Assembly (NCBI GenBank): GCA_963691705.1
Contig: OY829537.1
Location: 58,504,304 to 58,568,303 of the forward strand
DNA length: 64,000 nt
DNA from: Viola odorata
Taxonomy: Eukaryota; Streptophyta; Magnoliopsida; Malpighiales; Violaceae
Direction: 5' to 3'
In this document: in pieces, positions 11,024-22,899 of the stretch
How positions within the stretch are numbered: the first letter of the stretch is position 1
Layout of the letters: the number at the start of each line of letters is the position of its first letter
Notes under the pieces: generated by a model
Told to the model about the DNA's origin: nothing
Databases searched by the model: none
Seen by the model: the letters and a program-made list of their open reading frames with translations, nothing else
Position numbers and translations under genes: made by a program

Positions 11024-12588
11024 TGATACGATCCCAAGATGTATCATGCATAGCGCATCGCATGTTCACAACAAGCATATGGACAAGAAATGGAGTCCGA
11101 TTTGAGAGCACAATGGCTTGATGGAAACTTCAAGATGTTAGCTTTCGTTTGGGACAAGTTTAAGCCCAATCGGACGGGTGGATCAAAAGTTATGTGTCGC
11201 ACCCTTTTTTTGTCGAAATATGAGTTTAGGTTCAGGACAGATGCTAAGCATAGATAGATGCTTCGCATAATGCAATGAAGTCGCCACCCTATTTTCTAAG
11301 GTTTAGGAAACCTAATCGTCATGGAATAAAAAGTAAAAACTAAGGCACATGTGGTCTAAACCAAAGAACGAAGGTTCGAGGTCGTATTATGGACTCGGGA
11401 ATGTGTTAGGCACCCTAGTCATATCCTTAAAAAGGTTATCGGTTAAAAAGGTGTTTGGAAAATATTTTTTGACATGAAATGAGTAAGTAACCGAAAAGTG
11501 TCGTCCGATCTCGTGCACAAAAACGCGCTACCTTTCAATCATTTACAGAGTAAATGATCGCAAAGTGTCAAACGAAATCCTGTTACGAAGATTGGGCCAC
11601 CTTCCAGTTGTCCATGGGCCCTTAGAGGTATTCATCGCTTTAGTGTTTTGTTATTTCCGATCGGGACTTGTTGATACCCGAATTTTGACGCCATTTTAAT
11701 TTAATTTTAGCATTTCTGTTATATAGTTAATTTACAGTCATTTTCAGTTGATTTAATGTCGCTAGCATTCTTAGGTGTTTCGTTTCATTTTAGCATCATC
11801 GTTAGCATCGTCAGCTTTCGAAATCGCATTTTTATTTTTTCGGCGTTTATTTTCATTATTATTATCATTAATATTTTTAGCCTTAAAAATCACGTTTTTA
11901 ACTATCCGGTAGTCAGTTGCTAGTTTTTTCTTCGTTTTAGGTCATCTCATGATTTTTAGGATTTTTTATGTTTTAGCGCATTTTTTAGTATTTTTATTAT
12001 TTTATTATTATTTTCATTCGAGCTGTTATTGGACCCGAGTAAGTCTGCTCGGACAATAGCTCGACTTTAAAATGTTTTCCATCAACTAGTTGCTAGCTTT
12101 TTTTCTGCTCGCAACGGTCTACAACGTTTCGTGTAATTTTCGGCGTAACATTTTTATTTTTCTGTTTGCGCGTTTCACGCTTTTGAACGAGAAAATAAAT
12201 GCGCTAAGCGGAAAATTTTCATTATTCGCTGTATACGGTTAAACCCGTCATATTTTTCTCTACGCGCGGGTACCTTCGGCTCGAAAAGTCAGAACGATTG
12301 GTAGCGGGAACCGGCTCGAGGCCATTTAAATCAGATAAAAGGCCATTTGATCATGGCCATTGATCTAGTCAACCAAGGAAAGTCAACCAGATCAATGACC
12401 CTTGAATTAATGTGCATAATGCACATGCATAGTGCACGCACGAGCAAGGCAGCGAAGTCCTCGCCCGAGCCACCTGCTCCCATCGCGTCCTAGCTAGCCC
12501 GTAGCTCCCTATCCCTCCGCCATCATCACGCCTCCCCTAGCTCCTCCACGCGCAGCTCCTTCGTCCGGCCATCGACGCGAGCTTTGGC

Positions 12589-12596
12589 TATAAATA
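12589..12596 (+). promoter_or_regulatory. TATA box, Ogre 5' LTR
   Basis: GGCTATAAATAGCC, conserved at 29591-29598 in the 3' LTR. It lies about 920 bp into the LTR, which puts the long repeat arrays downstream, in the R/U5 part. Confidence 0.75.
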
Positions 12597-13460
12597 GCCA
12601 CCCTCCATCGAGAAAAAGGGGTCCGAAATTTTGCAATAAAAACAACACTGCCCATCTCCATTTTTCTATCCAGTTCCTTGCCGTCGTCTGCAGCAGCAGC
12701 ACTGTAAGCGTTCCGTTTTCCTTTTAAATTTCATTTAACACTTAGTCAATTAATTAAGCCTTGAAACTTGCTGCAAGCACTTGGTTTTCAACTTAATTTC
12801 ACCATGCTAACATTAGTTTAAATTATCGTGGCTTAGTTTAATTGTTTCGTCAATTAACGTATATATGCATTGCTTCTTTTCCTTGAAAAATCTTGCTGTT
12901 TTCGTGTCCATTTCCTTGCTGTGATCACACGTTTGTGTCGTTGGAAGGGAGAGGTATCTTTCGGGTCAAGAACCAGACGAATTGGTCTCCTGGTTCGTCA
13001 CCTCCGTCGCCGGTAGTGGCGCCGGCGATGTGAGGTTGAAGATGAAATGATCGGGCCGCATGGCCCTTCGCGAAATGAAAGAAAGGTGATGGGACAAGCC
13101 CATCACCATTTAAATTAATTTCCTTGGGCCAGGAATTGTTCCTGGCCCATTTCTCCAAATTTCCAAGCTTGGCCCAACCCATTTATATTTTTCCGAGTCT
13201 TCGATTCGTTATTTTTTATGAAAAATGCTCACATGCTTCGTATAATCATTCTTCATGATACGTGCTATTTTTCCTATAATTTATGCATGAATTGTTTAGT
13301 TCATTTTTTTTGTAAAATATTTCGTTTGCTTATTCTTGCCTCAAGTTTGTTTATTGAACTGTTGTTTTTATATACTTGAATTACTCGTTTCTTATCGTGA
13401 TATTTATTTCATTTAACTTCAGTCATTTATATTTAGCAATTTAAATTCAGTCATTTAAAT

Positions 13461-14500
13461 TACCGCCTATATGGTCGGTTGTCATTTAATGTTCCGCAAA
13501 TTATCAATTGCTTTTCATTTTCGTAAATATTCAACTGCTTTAATTTTTCGCAAACTGCTGGAAATCCTTCCGCAAATTATCAACTGTTTAAATTCTTCGC
13601 ACTTTAATTTTCCGCAATTTACTTTCGGCAATTTAAATTCTATACCGCCTACATGGTCGGTCGCATTTCAATTTTCGTAAATATTCAACTGCTTTAATTT
13701 TTCGCAAACTGCTGGAAATCCTTCCGCAAATTATCAACTGTTTAATTTTCCGCACTTTAATTTTTCGCATTTTACTTTTCCGCACTTTACTCTTCTGCAC
13801 TTTAATTTTTCGCAATTTACTTTCGGCAATTTAAATTCAATATACCGCCTATATGGTCGGTCGCATTTTAATTCACGTAAATATTCAACTACTTTAATTT
13901 TTCGCAAACTGCTGGAAATTCTTCCGCAAATATCAACTGTTTATTTTCTGCAAATATCCAACTGCTCATTCTCTGCATTATCAACCGGTTTTATTTTCTG
14001 CAAATCACCAAACTTTTTTTATTCCCTGTAAATCGTCAACTACACTTAATTTTTCTGCACTCAGCATTTAACTTCTCGTATGCTTAAAATCCATCATTTT
14101 TCGCATGGAATACACGTAGCATCTAAATTCTCGTATGCTTAAAATCAATCATTTTTCGCATGCAATCAACCTAGCATTTAAATTCTCGTATGCTTAAAAT
14201 CCATCATTTTTCGCATGCAATCAACCTAGCATCTAAATTCTCGTCTGCTTAAAATCAATCATTTTTCGCATGCAATCAACCCAGCATTAAATTCTCGTAT
14301 GCGTTAAATCCATCATTTTTCGCATGCAATCAACTCAGCATTTAATTCTCGTATGCGTTAAATCCATCATTTTTCGCATGCAATCAACTCAGCATTTAAT
14401 TTTCGTATGCGTTAAATCCATCATTTTTCGCATGCAATCAACTCAGCATTTAGTTTTCGTATGCGTTAAATCCATCATTTCTCGCGTACAGTCAATTGTC
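13461..14500 (+). repeat. Tandem repeats in Ogre 5' LTR
   Basis: Two nested kinds. First, three units of about 180-200 bp marked by TACCGCCTA[TC]ATGGTCGGT at 13461, 13641 and 13842, each rich in TTTTTCGCAAACTGCTGGAAATCC-like words. Second, from about 14060, roughly eight units of 55-57 bp built on TTCTCGTATGCTTAAAATC, CATCATTTTTCGCATGCAATC and AACCTAGCATTTAAA. Confidence 0.85.
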
Positions 14501-15409
14501 ATTTAAATTTTCGCACTCATAAAATTGCCTATTTATTTCTCGAGCTATCTCTAACACTCTCATTTTGTAGGTTTTAATTCCAAGCTTCGCTCGCAAGTAC
14601 GCCTTTCGTTCCTTTTTACTTATTCAATACTTTTCGCAAATATCCATTGTACGCATGATATATAGAACTGCTAGAATTAAAATCAACCCACATGAACAAC
14701 GTGTTTAAAGAGTTGCTTAAAATGCCATGTTCATATGGTTTTAAATTCTCGTTTGTATTGACTGCATGTACATGGGGACTGTTGATCCCACATCAGTTTT
14801 CCATTTAAAAATCCATCATTTAAATTTGTACTCTGTTAGCAATCCATGATAGGATCACGTAGTAATTAATTTAATCATGCATGGCCCGATGATGAAAAAA
14901 GAGGGCGCTCATTCAGTCTTACGGAAAATTCAGGCCCATCACGTTGCGGTCGGGAATAATCAATCAATCTTGATAAACAGTAACCCCGTCAGAAAGATTT
15001 TTTAATTATTCCTGAACGTCACGATCATTAAAAAGGACTAAAGTGACTATTCCTCTGAGGGCCCCTTTTTTCAAAACGCAATTTTCAAACACCTTTTTAA
15101 ACACCTCTCTCATCAACCGGTAACCGTTTTTGGATGTGACTCGGGTGCCTAACACCTTCCCGAGACCATAATACGACCCCGAACCTTTGTCTGGGGTCCA
15201 GACCCCTTTTTTTTGTGCCTTTAGTTTTTTTACTTATTATATTTCCTATGCCAGGACGATTAGGGTTCCCTAAGCCTAGCAACCAAATTAGGGTGGCGAC
15301 TTCATTACATACTACTAGGCGTCCTTTTACGCCGAGCATCTGAAGGTCTCAAATTTCGTTGCACCCGCGCGAATTACTTTTTTCGTAATTTTCGTGGGGC
15401 GCGACAGTT

Positions 15410-15427
15410 TGGCGACTTCACTGGGGA
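15410..15427 (+). other. Primer-binding site of Ogre (tRNA-Arg type)
   Basis: TGGCGACTTCACTGGGGA starts three bases after the LTR end. It matches the complement of the 3' end of plant tRNA-Arg (...CCCCAG-GGAGTCGCCA) with only one or two differences; Ogre elements are known to use tRNA-Arg. Confidence 0.78.
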
Positions 15428-16215
15428 CTTTAGGGTCGGAGCCGGTTTAATCATTTTAGAGGGGTGTTTTATTTGTTTATTTATTTATTTATTTGCTTTG
15501 ATCAATTGCTGGTTTGTTCATTTATTTGCTTTATCAATTGTCATATGCATTTCATAGCGCCCTACACCCAGGGGACAATTACCAAATTAGGAGGGTAGTA
15601 GTGACGCCCTAGGACACATGTCCTAGGTAGTGTTCACCAACCCCAACTCGGATGAACCTCTAAAGCCAGTCGAAAGGTTACTCGATTTCGCAAGGAATCG
15701 GGACACTGGACGACACTTTAGGGACCTTTTCATGGTATTATCCGGGGACCGTTCAAGCCAGTTAGAAATGTCAGAATCAGAGCCCCAGCACGTGCATCAT
15801 GATTATACCTGTTTGTCGTGGCTCTATTTGTCTTGTTGGCATATTGACGTGATTTTTCTGTTATACGAACTGCAAATTTCTCACACGTGCAGGTTACTTT
15901 CCATTTAAAATTTTATTTTTGTCCCACAGGACCCGTTTTGCTCATTTGATATGTCGGCACCTACACTACGTTCACTTGATATTTTCGGGGAATGAGGTTT
16001 CAACGATCAGACACTACAAGGTCGATGTATAGAGGCTTCCTTCGTATCTTGTCAACCACTGGGATTCCTCGCCTCTCCGACCGCCCTGAAAATATCAAGT
16101 GAAAGTATAGCCAGAAAAGCGAATGAGCAATTTGGAGGCCTCGGGATTGCACATCACCTGTATATCCTCACTTGTATTTACTCTTTTCTGTGTTTTCCCC
16201 TTTTGCAGGTTCACG
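15428..16215 (+). other. Ogre leader
   Basis: Non-coding or decayed leader between PBS and gag. A 92-codon frame at 15630-15908 has no recognisable domain and I do not call it a gene. A pyrimidine-rich tract ending CCCCTTTTGCAG (to 16208) looks like a splice acceptor just before gag, parallel to the acceptors before gag in D and E. Confidence 0.5.
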
Positions 16216-17345
16216 ATAGCTCCTCGGAAGCAAGCTACTCCGCACAGGCTTCCCCTAACTAGACTTCAAAAATGAAAAATGACTGAACCGGCCAAGACCG
16301 ATGAAGCACTAATGGCTAAAATCGCAGAGTTAGAGGAGCAAGTTAGGATCACTACAGAAAGAGCCACCAGGGCCGAAAGGGAAAAAGATGAAGCTGTCAC
16401 CGAAGTGCCACCGGGTTTTGATCTCCCTCAAACAAAAGGACCTCCCTCTTCGCTCACCGTCGCAGGACCATCCGTACGCCCACCACTTTCTGGCCCCCCG
16501 GGCTATTGGAGATGGGATAATCCCTTCACTGTACCCACCACTGCACATCCTACAGTTAAGGCGGGTGAAGAGATCTCCCCGTCGCTTCAGCACCTTTCAA
16601 TCAACCCTGCTGTGGACCCCAGCAAGAGCCAGGCCCACCTAGAGGCTCTGTATCTCCCTCCTATTCCTCCTAGAACAATTCCCGGACCTGTGGGAACTCA
16701 GCTCCTCACTTTCAACCCAGCACAACCTCAGTTCTCATCAGAACCTATGCTGCCCTTCGGTTCTAACCCTATCGTGGCCGAGAAACCAAAAAGTGACAGA
16801 TTGAATCTTCTCGAGGAAAGACTCAGAGCAATCGAAGGGGCCGATCCGTTCGATCCCACAGGTCCCGCCGATATGTGCATGGTCCCCGGGATCGTCATAC
16901 CTCCGAAGTACAAGATCCCCGACTTTGAAAAGTATACGGGGGTAGAGTGCCCAAAGACCCACCTTAGAGCATATTGCAATAAGATGGCAGAAATTTTCCA
17001 CAACGAACCGTTGTTGATCCATCTATTCCGAGAAAGCTTGACCAAGCACGCCCTAACTTGGTATATGGGGCTGGACAGAGCCATGATTAGGATGTGGAGA
17101 GACCTGTCCGATGCCTTCTACCGACAATATAAATTCAACATGGAGGTGGCTCCTAACCGCGCCGACCTGCAAAATCTGGAAAAGAAAATCAACGAGTCCG
17201 TGAAGACCTATGCTCAGAGATGGAGAGAGTTGGCTTCGAGAATCTCTCCACCCTTAAGCGACAAGGAACTCTTGTCGATTTTCTTGCACACCTTCAAAGC
17301 TCCCTACTACACCTACCTGATCTCGAACCCCTCAAACAGTTTCCA
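16216..17345 (+). pseudogene. gag: Ogre gag, N-terminal and capsid part
   Basis: The frame probably began at 16216, where ATA stands in place of ATG after the acceptor, and runs through TGA at about 16267 into the 367-codon frame starting 16279. Features: an N-terminal Glu/Arg-rich coiled coil (AKIAELEEQVR, ERATRAEREKDEA), a Pro-rich middle, and the capsid core at about 16900-17320 (PDFEKYTGVECPKTHLRAYCNKM, WRDLSDAFYRQYKFN, YAQRWRELASRI). The frame shifts between about 17300 and 17345 to the one used from there to 20582. The missing start codon, a stop and a frameshift show decay. Confidence 0.82.
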
Positions 17346-19060
17346 ACACCAGAGTCTGTACCAAAGAAAGCATCAGTCGTGAAAAGGGACGTCGGATTTG
17401 TCGCTCCCCAAGCTAATCAGGGGCAGTCATTTCCACCACCACTGCCTTATTTATTGCCACCACCGTATCATTCGCCATCACTATATCAACCCACCTCCTT
17501 TCCTTTTACTTCACCACCAATTGCTAATATCCTGCCTCAAAATCCTACACATTTCCCACCACCTCCAGTACAAACATCACAACCTATGCAACCCAAGCCA
17601 TATAACCCACCAAAAGACCCAAACAACCAAAACACGTCAAACAATCGGTGGAACAGAGAGCCTTTGCCTCCTCTTCCTCTCCCCGCGGGAGAAATCTACA
17701 AACATCTCTTGGCAGCCGGACATATCGTACCGGTTCCTGCTCAGCCTTAATTGCCTCCCTACCCAAAGTGGTATGATCTCAACGCAAGGTGCGAATATCA
17801 CGCTGGAGCCCCAGGTCACACTCTGGAAAATTGCTTCGCATTCAAGGCAAAAGTCCATCACTTGATCAAAAGTGGATGGGTATCTTTCGAAGGATTAGCA
17901 AAAGGACCCAACACATCCACCAACCCTCTCCCCAATCATTCCCAAGGAAAAGGAGGGGTGAATGCCGTCTCGGCAGGAGAAAGCAACGACCGTCTCTCTT
18001 CAGCATCAAGTTGGCCACAAGAACAGCTTTTCCAGACCTTAGCTCGAGAGGGATATGTGCCATACGCGGAGGGCAATCCAAGTCACTGCATGTACTGCAA
18101 GGGAAGTGACGGTCATACGATCCAAGGTTGCGAGTTGTTCGCAGGAAAGGTGAGACAACTCTCGAGTCTCAGAGTAATACAAACCCAGAAAGCGACCCCC
18201 GGGGAAGGATCCATCAACACGATCGGAGACGGATATCCTATCCCGCATAACGCTAATGGAACCCCACTCCAAATCGTCCAGAAGAAAGGATCGACTTCAT
18301 CGTGCAAGCGATTCTCCGCGCGCCGCGACTAAGGCGACCGCGAGATTGACACCTTGGGTCAACCTTCCGGGAAGTTCAACTACCTCGTCAGGTATTCGGC
18401 ACCACCCTCCTATTCTAGCATAGTGCCCTTACTACCCTCTTGGGAATCCTCAGACTCCGAGTCATACCCTTCACCGATATGGTCGCTTCCCCCGTTTCCT
18501 TTGAAAGAGATCTACGCAAGCCTCTTGGCAGACGGACAAATTACACCATCCCCACTCTCGCCTCAATCCCTTCCTTACCCTAGCTGGTATGATCCAAAGG
18601 TCAGCTGCGAATATCATGCCGGAACCCGAGGACACTCCTTGGAAAACTGTTACGACTTTAGAGAGAAGGTCGAGCACCCAACCAAAGAAGGACGAATCTC
18701 GTCCAAAGGTTTAGAAAAGGGTCCTGCTGTGACAACCGGTCCTCTACCGCACCATAATCCTGGGATGAGCGATATTTCTTCCATTGGAATTGACCTTTCT
18801 CACCTGTCGATGGGGGAAGTACCCAATGAAGAATTGTTCTTCGCATTAGCTAACAACGCATATCTACCATTCCCGGGGAATAATCAAGCCTAGTGCCTAT
18901 TCTGTCAAGGGGAAATCAAGCACGACATCCATGATTGCAGACTTTTTCAGCAAAAAGTCAAGCAACTCACAACATTCGGGATCATTCAAACCAAAGGGAA
19001 AACCCAAGGAGCAATCAACGTCATCGAGGATAATCCTCCAGCACCGTATTCCTTCAAATA
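17346..19060 (+). pseudogene. gag: Ogre gag C-terminal part with four zinc-knuckle modules
   Basis: A Pro/Gln-rich linker (17390-17650) then two tandem copies, about 810 bp apart, of a block containing GEIYK-LLA-GHI, YPKWYD, a CHHC knuckle, and then a CCHC knuckle. The four knuckles start near 17790 (C-X2-H-X5-H-X4-C), 18087 (C-X2-C-X5-H-X4-C), 18606 (CHHC form) and 18894 (CCHC form); all have X2-X5-X4 spacing instead of the usual X2-X4-X4. In-frame stops at 17748, 18330 and 18891 (TAA, TAA, TAG) interrupt an otherwise continuous frame. Nucleic-acid binding is the expected role. Confidence 0.78.
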
Positions 19061-19061
19061 C

Positions 19062-20579
19062 GTGGCCCAAACAGGGGATGCAGCCCCGACCCCACGCAAA
19101 GTAGTGTTCACATTAGTTGTGAATACTCCCAGCCGGGACTTACACGCGGTCCCATTCAACTACGGATACACGTTGGTCACCACCCCTCCTGCCGTCCCAT
19201 CAACAGGACTCGCTGTTGGCGAAGCCTCTCATATCGGGGGCATGACCCGCACCGGAAGGTGTTACATCTCGGAGGAAGTAGAGAAGCAACGACAAGCCAA
19301 AGGGAAAAGCCCTGTGATCCGCGAAGAGATGATGGAGGAGACGCAAGGTTTGAGCAAACCTGTAACTGAGGACGAGACAGCCGAGTTCCTCAAGATCATG
19401 AAACAGAGCGAGTTCAGCATCATCGAACAGCTAAAGAAAACCCCGGCTCGTATCTCCATCCTAGAGCTGATCCTTACTTCAGAGCCACATCGCCAAGCTC
19501 TCTTAAAAGTCTTGAAGTAAGCTTTCGTGACTAAGGATATCACTACAGAAGGGGTGGAAAACCTTATCGGAAGGATCCAGGCCTTAAGCAGCATTTCCTT
19601 CTCGGAAGGAGAGATCGACCCCTCGGGAAGAGATCACAACAAGGCCCTATACATCACGGTGGAATGTAAGGGACACGTCATAGCAAAGGCCATAATCGAC
19701 AATGGGTCCGCACTTAATGTCATGCCCAGGCATGTCCTTGAACAACGGCCGGTCGATTACTCTCTCATGAAACCTAGCGGAATGATGGCTAGGGCTTTCG
19801 ATGGCACCACTCGAGAGATCGTCGGGAACATTGAGTTGGATATGGTCATCGGGCCCCACACTTTCACCTTGACATTCCAGATCATGGAAATCCAACCCGC
19901 TTACAGTATGCTTCTAGGACGGCCTTAGATCCATTCAGCGGGAGCCGTCCCCTCTTCCCTGCATCAATGCCTCAAATACGTCAAGGATAATGTCCTCGTC
20001 ACAATAAAGGCAGAAGAGGCCTTGATCTTGGCCAAGCATGCATCCGTGCCTTACATCAAAACTGCGGAAACCTTGGAGAGTTCCTTCCAAGCCTTTGAAA
20101 TCGTCAACGCGGATTGGATCGAGGAGGGATCCCCCGTTTGCGAAGCCTCAAAATCTGGGATAGCCGAAACAACCACTAAGTCAACACTAGAGGGAAGCTT
20201 CCAATTAGGAAAATGGCTCGAGGCCGAGTTACAAGGATCAAAAGGTTGGGCGCCTTCGAAGAGCTTCGGAGACCGATTTGGGTTAGGATACCAACCCAGC
20301 AAGGCCGATTTCACCAGGATTGCCCAAGAAAAGAAAGAAAAACAGCTGGCTAAGCTATTTGGACGTTCTGCGCCAGAGGGCAAAATGCCGATTCCCCATA
20401 TCAGAACCACGTTCCCCTTCGCCGCTAAAACCATCAATGAAAATCCAATCAGGGTATCAGACCTCCGTATCTGCACTCTAGGAGAAGAAGGATCGTTGCC
20501 TGGTTCAGTCATTTTCGTTAAGAAGTCAGGGGAGTCTGTGTGCAACTGGACCATCACCATGCTTCCGGATGTCTCTCCG
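19062..20579 (+). pseudogene. PR: Ogre protease region
   Basis: Continues the gag frame. TAA at 19518-19520 and TAG at 19926-19928 interrupt it. The aspartic protease motif IIDNGSALNVMPR has its Asp at 19698-19700, and the C-terminal landmark MLLGRP lies just before the TAG. The 560-bp extension to 20579 (GRSAPEGKMPIPHIRTTFPFAA, CTLGEEGSLPGSVIF) is the linker to RT found in Tat/Ogre polyproteins; its function is unknown. It ends at the candidate intron. Confidence 0.8.
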
Positions 20580-20727
20580 TAATTTCTCATTTTGAAAAAT
20601 ATATATGTTTTTGGCCCGTTTTCTTACGAAAACATTTTTGTAGGGACTCCTGTTCCCTTTTGTTAAAAATCAATATATATGCAAATTTTCATTTTACGCA
20701 TCTCTTTTTCCGCACTTTTAATTTCAG
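20580..20727 (+). other. Candidate Ogre intron between protease and RT
   Basis: GTAATTTCTC opens and TTTTAATTTCAG closes a 148-nt segment that is AT-rich, without coding look, at the exact place where Ogre elements are known to have an intron. Caveat: with these borders the upstream frame (phase 0) does not meet the RT frame that starts ATG at 20729; one base is off, so either a border differs or an indel has occurred. Confidence 0.5.
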
Positions 20728-20728
20728 G

Positions 20729-21800
20729 ATGAGTGTTAGTTCGGATTGTCTTGATAAAACCTATGTCTTTACTGGTGAAGAAATCATCGCTACGACCGAA
20801 GACAAGGCTGAAGTCTCTGACGAACTGGCCCGTTTACTAGAAAGTTCAGAAAAGGAAATAACCCCTCATCGGGAGGAATTGGACGAAGTAAACTTGGGGG
20901 CAAGCAACGAGAATCAAAAACTGGTCAAGATCGGAACTACCCTGAATGCGACTCAGAGAGAAAGGTTGATTTCTCTCCTCAAGGACTACTCCGATGTATT
21001 CGCATGGTCATACGCCGACATGCCAGGTCTTGATCCCGGGATAGTTGAGCATCGTATTCCGTTAAAACCTGAGTTTAAGCCTATCAAGCAAAAACTTCGG
21101 AGGATGCATCCAGACATCCTTCTGAAAATCAAAGAAGAAGTTACCAAGCAACTAGACGCGGGTTTTTTGAGAGTTGCTGAGTACCCAGAATGGATCGCCA
21201 ACATAGTTCCAGTGCCTAAGAAAGATGGGAAGGTTCGCATGTGCGTGGACTTTCGAGATCTCAATCGAGCTAGCCCTAAGGACGACTCCCCTCTTCCCCA
21301 TATCGACATCTTGGTAGATAGTGCCGCCAGAAATGACATGTTCTCTTTCATGGACGGATTCTCGGGGTACAATCAGATCAAGATGGCACCCGAGGACAGT
21401 GAAAAGACGACCTTCATCACGCCCTGGGGAACCTTCTGCTACAAAGTGATGCCCTTCGGATTAAAAAAATGCAGGAGCCACGTACCAACGTGCTGCCGTC
21501 ACCCTTTTCCATGACATGATGCATAAAGAATTGGAAATATATGTCGACGACATGATAGCCAAATCTCACGGCACGCAAGATCATGTAGACATCCTGAGAA
21601 AGGTGTTCGAAAGGTTGAGGCAATTTCGGCTACGACTAAACCCAGCTAAGTGTACCTTCGGAGTGACTTCCGAGAAGTTGTTGGGATTCATCGTCAGCAA
21701 CAAAGGCATAGAAGTGGATCCTGATAAGATAAAACCAATTCAAGAGCTGCCCGCTCCCAGCACCAAAACAGAAGTGCGAAGCTTCTTAGGACGCATCAAC
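20729..21800 (+). pseudogene. RT: Ogre reverse transcriptase
   Basis: The N-terminal extension (LLKDYSDVFAWSYADMPG) and RT fingers (PVPKKDGKVRMCVDFRDLNRASPKDD, LPHIDILVD, FITPWGTFCYKVMPFGLK) are in one frame. A one-base gain in the A-run at about 21466-21473 shifts the frame; the palm continues in the frame of 21516 with catalytic YVDD at 21540-21551 and KLLGFIVSNKGIEVDPDKI. The frameshift lies a few dozen bases before the active site, so no complete RT can be made from this copy. Confidence 0.88.
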
Positions 21801-21879
21801 TACATCGCTCGCTGTATCAGCCAGTTAACGCTTACTTGCAAGCCGATGTTCAAAATGCTAAGGAAGCACGGAGATGCAG

Positions 21880-22330
21880 AATGGGACGAAGACTGCCAGG
21901 AAGCCTTCGAGAAAATCAAGACATATCTGCAAAACCCACCGGTACTAGTTCCTCCGACGCCAGGACGTCCCTTGCTCATGTACATGACAGTCACGGCTAG
22001 CGCCATGGGTTGCGTTTTTGGACAGCACGACGAGTCCGGAAGGCGTGAACAAGCCATCTATTACCTCAGCAAAAACTTCAACGAATGTGAGATGCGTTAC
22101 TCTATGTTGGAACGAACTTGTTGCGCCCTAGCATGGTGCGCCCGAAGGCTCCGGTAGTACATGTTGTATTACACGACTTGGCTAATCTCTCGCATGGATC
22201 CCTTGAAATACATCTTCGAAAAGCCGTACCTGTCAAGTCGCATTTGTAGATGGCAAGTCTTATTAGCTGAGTACGAGATCATCTATGTGACTCGGAAAGC
22301 AGTTAAAGCAAGCGCCCTCGCCAATCACTT
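21880..22330 (+). pseudogene. RH: Ogre first RNase H, degenerate
   Basis: Landmarks AWDEDCQEAFEKIK-like region, YYLSKNFNECEMRYSMLERTCCALAW, and DPLKYIFEKPYLSSR. Where the first catalytic Asp is expected the protein reads MYMTVTASAMG, so Asp is replaced by Thr. TAG at 22155-22157 interrupts the domain. The same Asp loss is seen in Tat element A. Confidence 0.75.
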
Positions 22331-22419
22331 GGCTGATCATGCCTCGGACGAGTATGAGTCGTTGAGCTTTGACTTCCCCGATGAGGACATCATAATGATT
22401 GAAGATGAGATCACAGAAG

Positions 22420-22840
22420 ATCTCCGAGAAGATGATTGGTGGACCATGTTCTTCGACGGTGCGGTGAACCTCTCGGGCAAGGGAGTGGGAGCCTTGGTCA
22501 TAGCCCCAGATGGCCGTCAATTCCCCATAGCATGCAAATTGAACTTCCCATGCACTAATAACGTCGCCGAGTATGAGGCATGCATCAGCGGCCTGACAGC
22601 AGCCATCGACTTAAAAGTAAAGAAGCTCCGAATCTTCGGCGATTCAGCACTCGTCATCTATCAAGCCCAGGATCTATGGCAGACACGGGATTCCAAGCTC
22701 ATCCCTTATCAAAGGCTACTCACCCAACTCACACGGGAATTGGAGGAAACTGAATTCGACCGAATCGACAGAGAAAAGAACCGCTTCGCAGACGCATTAG
22801 CCACGTTGGCCTCAATGTTTAAGTTAGAATGCGGAGTGAT
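22420..22840 (+). pseudogene. aRH: Ogre second, archaeal-type RNase H
   Basis: All four acidic positions are visible: MFFDGAVN, NVAEYEACISGL, IFGDSALV and RFADALATLAS, in the 433-codon frame from 22161. It lies between the degenerate RNase H and integrase as in all Tat-lineage elements. No stop occurs within the domain. Confidence 0.85.
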
Positions 22841-22899
22841 GCTTCAACCATTGAGAGTGGAAGTAAAGGAAACTCCGGCATGTTGTGCCGCCTTAGAAG

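Larger units (their letters stand above)
11669..15406 (+). repeat. 5' LTR of Ogre
   Basis: Starts TGTTGATACCCGAATTTTGACG and ends GGGGCGCGACA. It aligns end to end with 28671-32547. It contains a TATA box (12589), a 180-200-bp direct repeat (13461-14040) and a 55-bp tandem array (14060-14500). An 85-codon minus-strand frame at 12925-13182 is only a consequence of LTR conservation. Confidence 0.95.

Noticed and set aside
12925..13182. 85-codon minus-strand ORF present in both Ogre LTRs (also 29957-30214)
   Set aside because: Conservation reflects LTR identity; no start context or homologue supports a gene.
13461..14500. Regular repeats resembling a CRISPR array (also 6851-7327 and 33240-33565)
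   Set aside because: Units are contiguous tandem repeats without unique spacers, within plant LTR elements.
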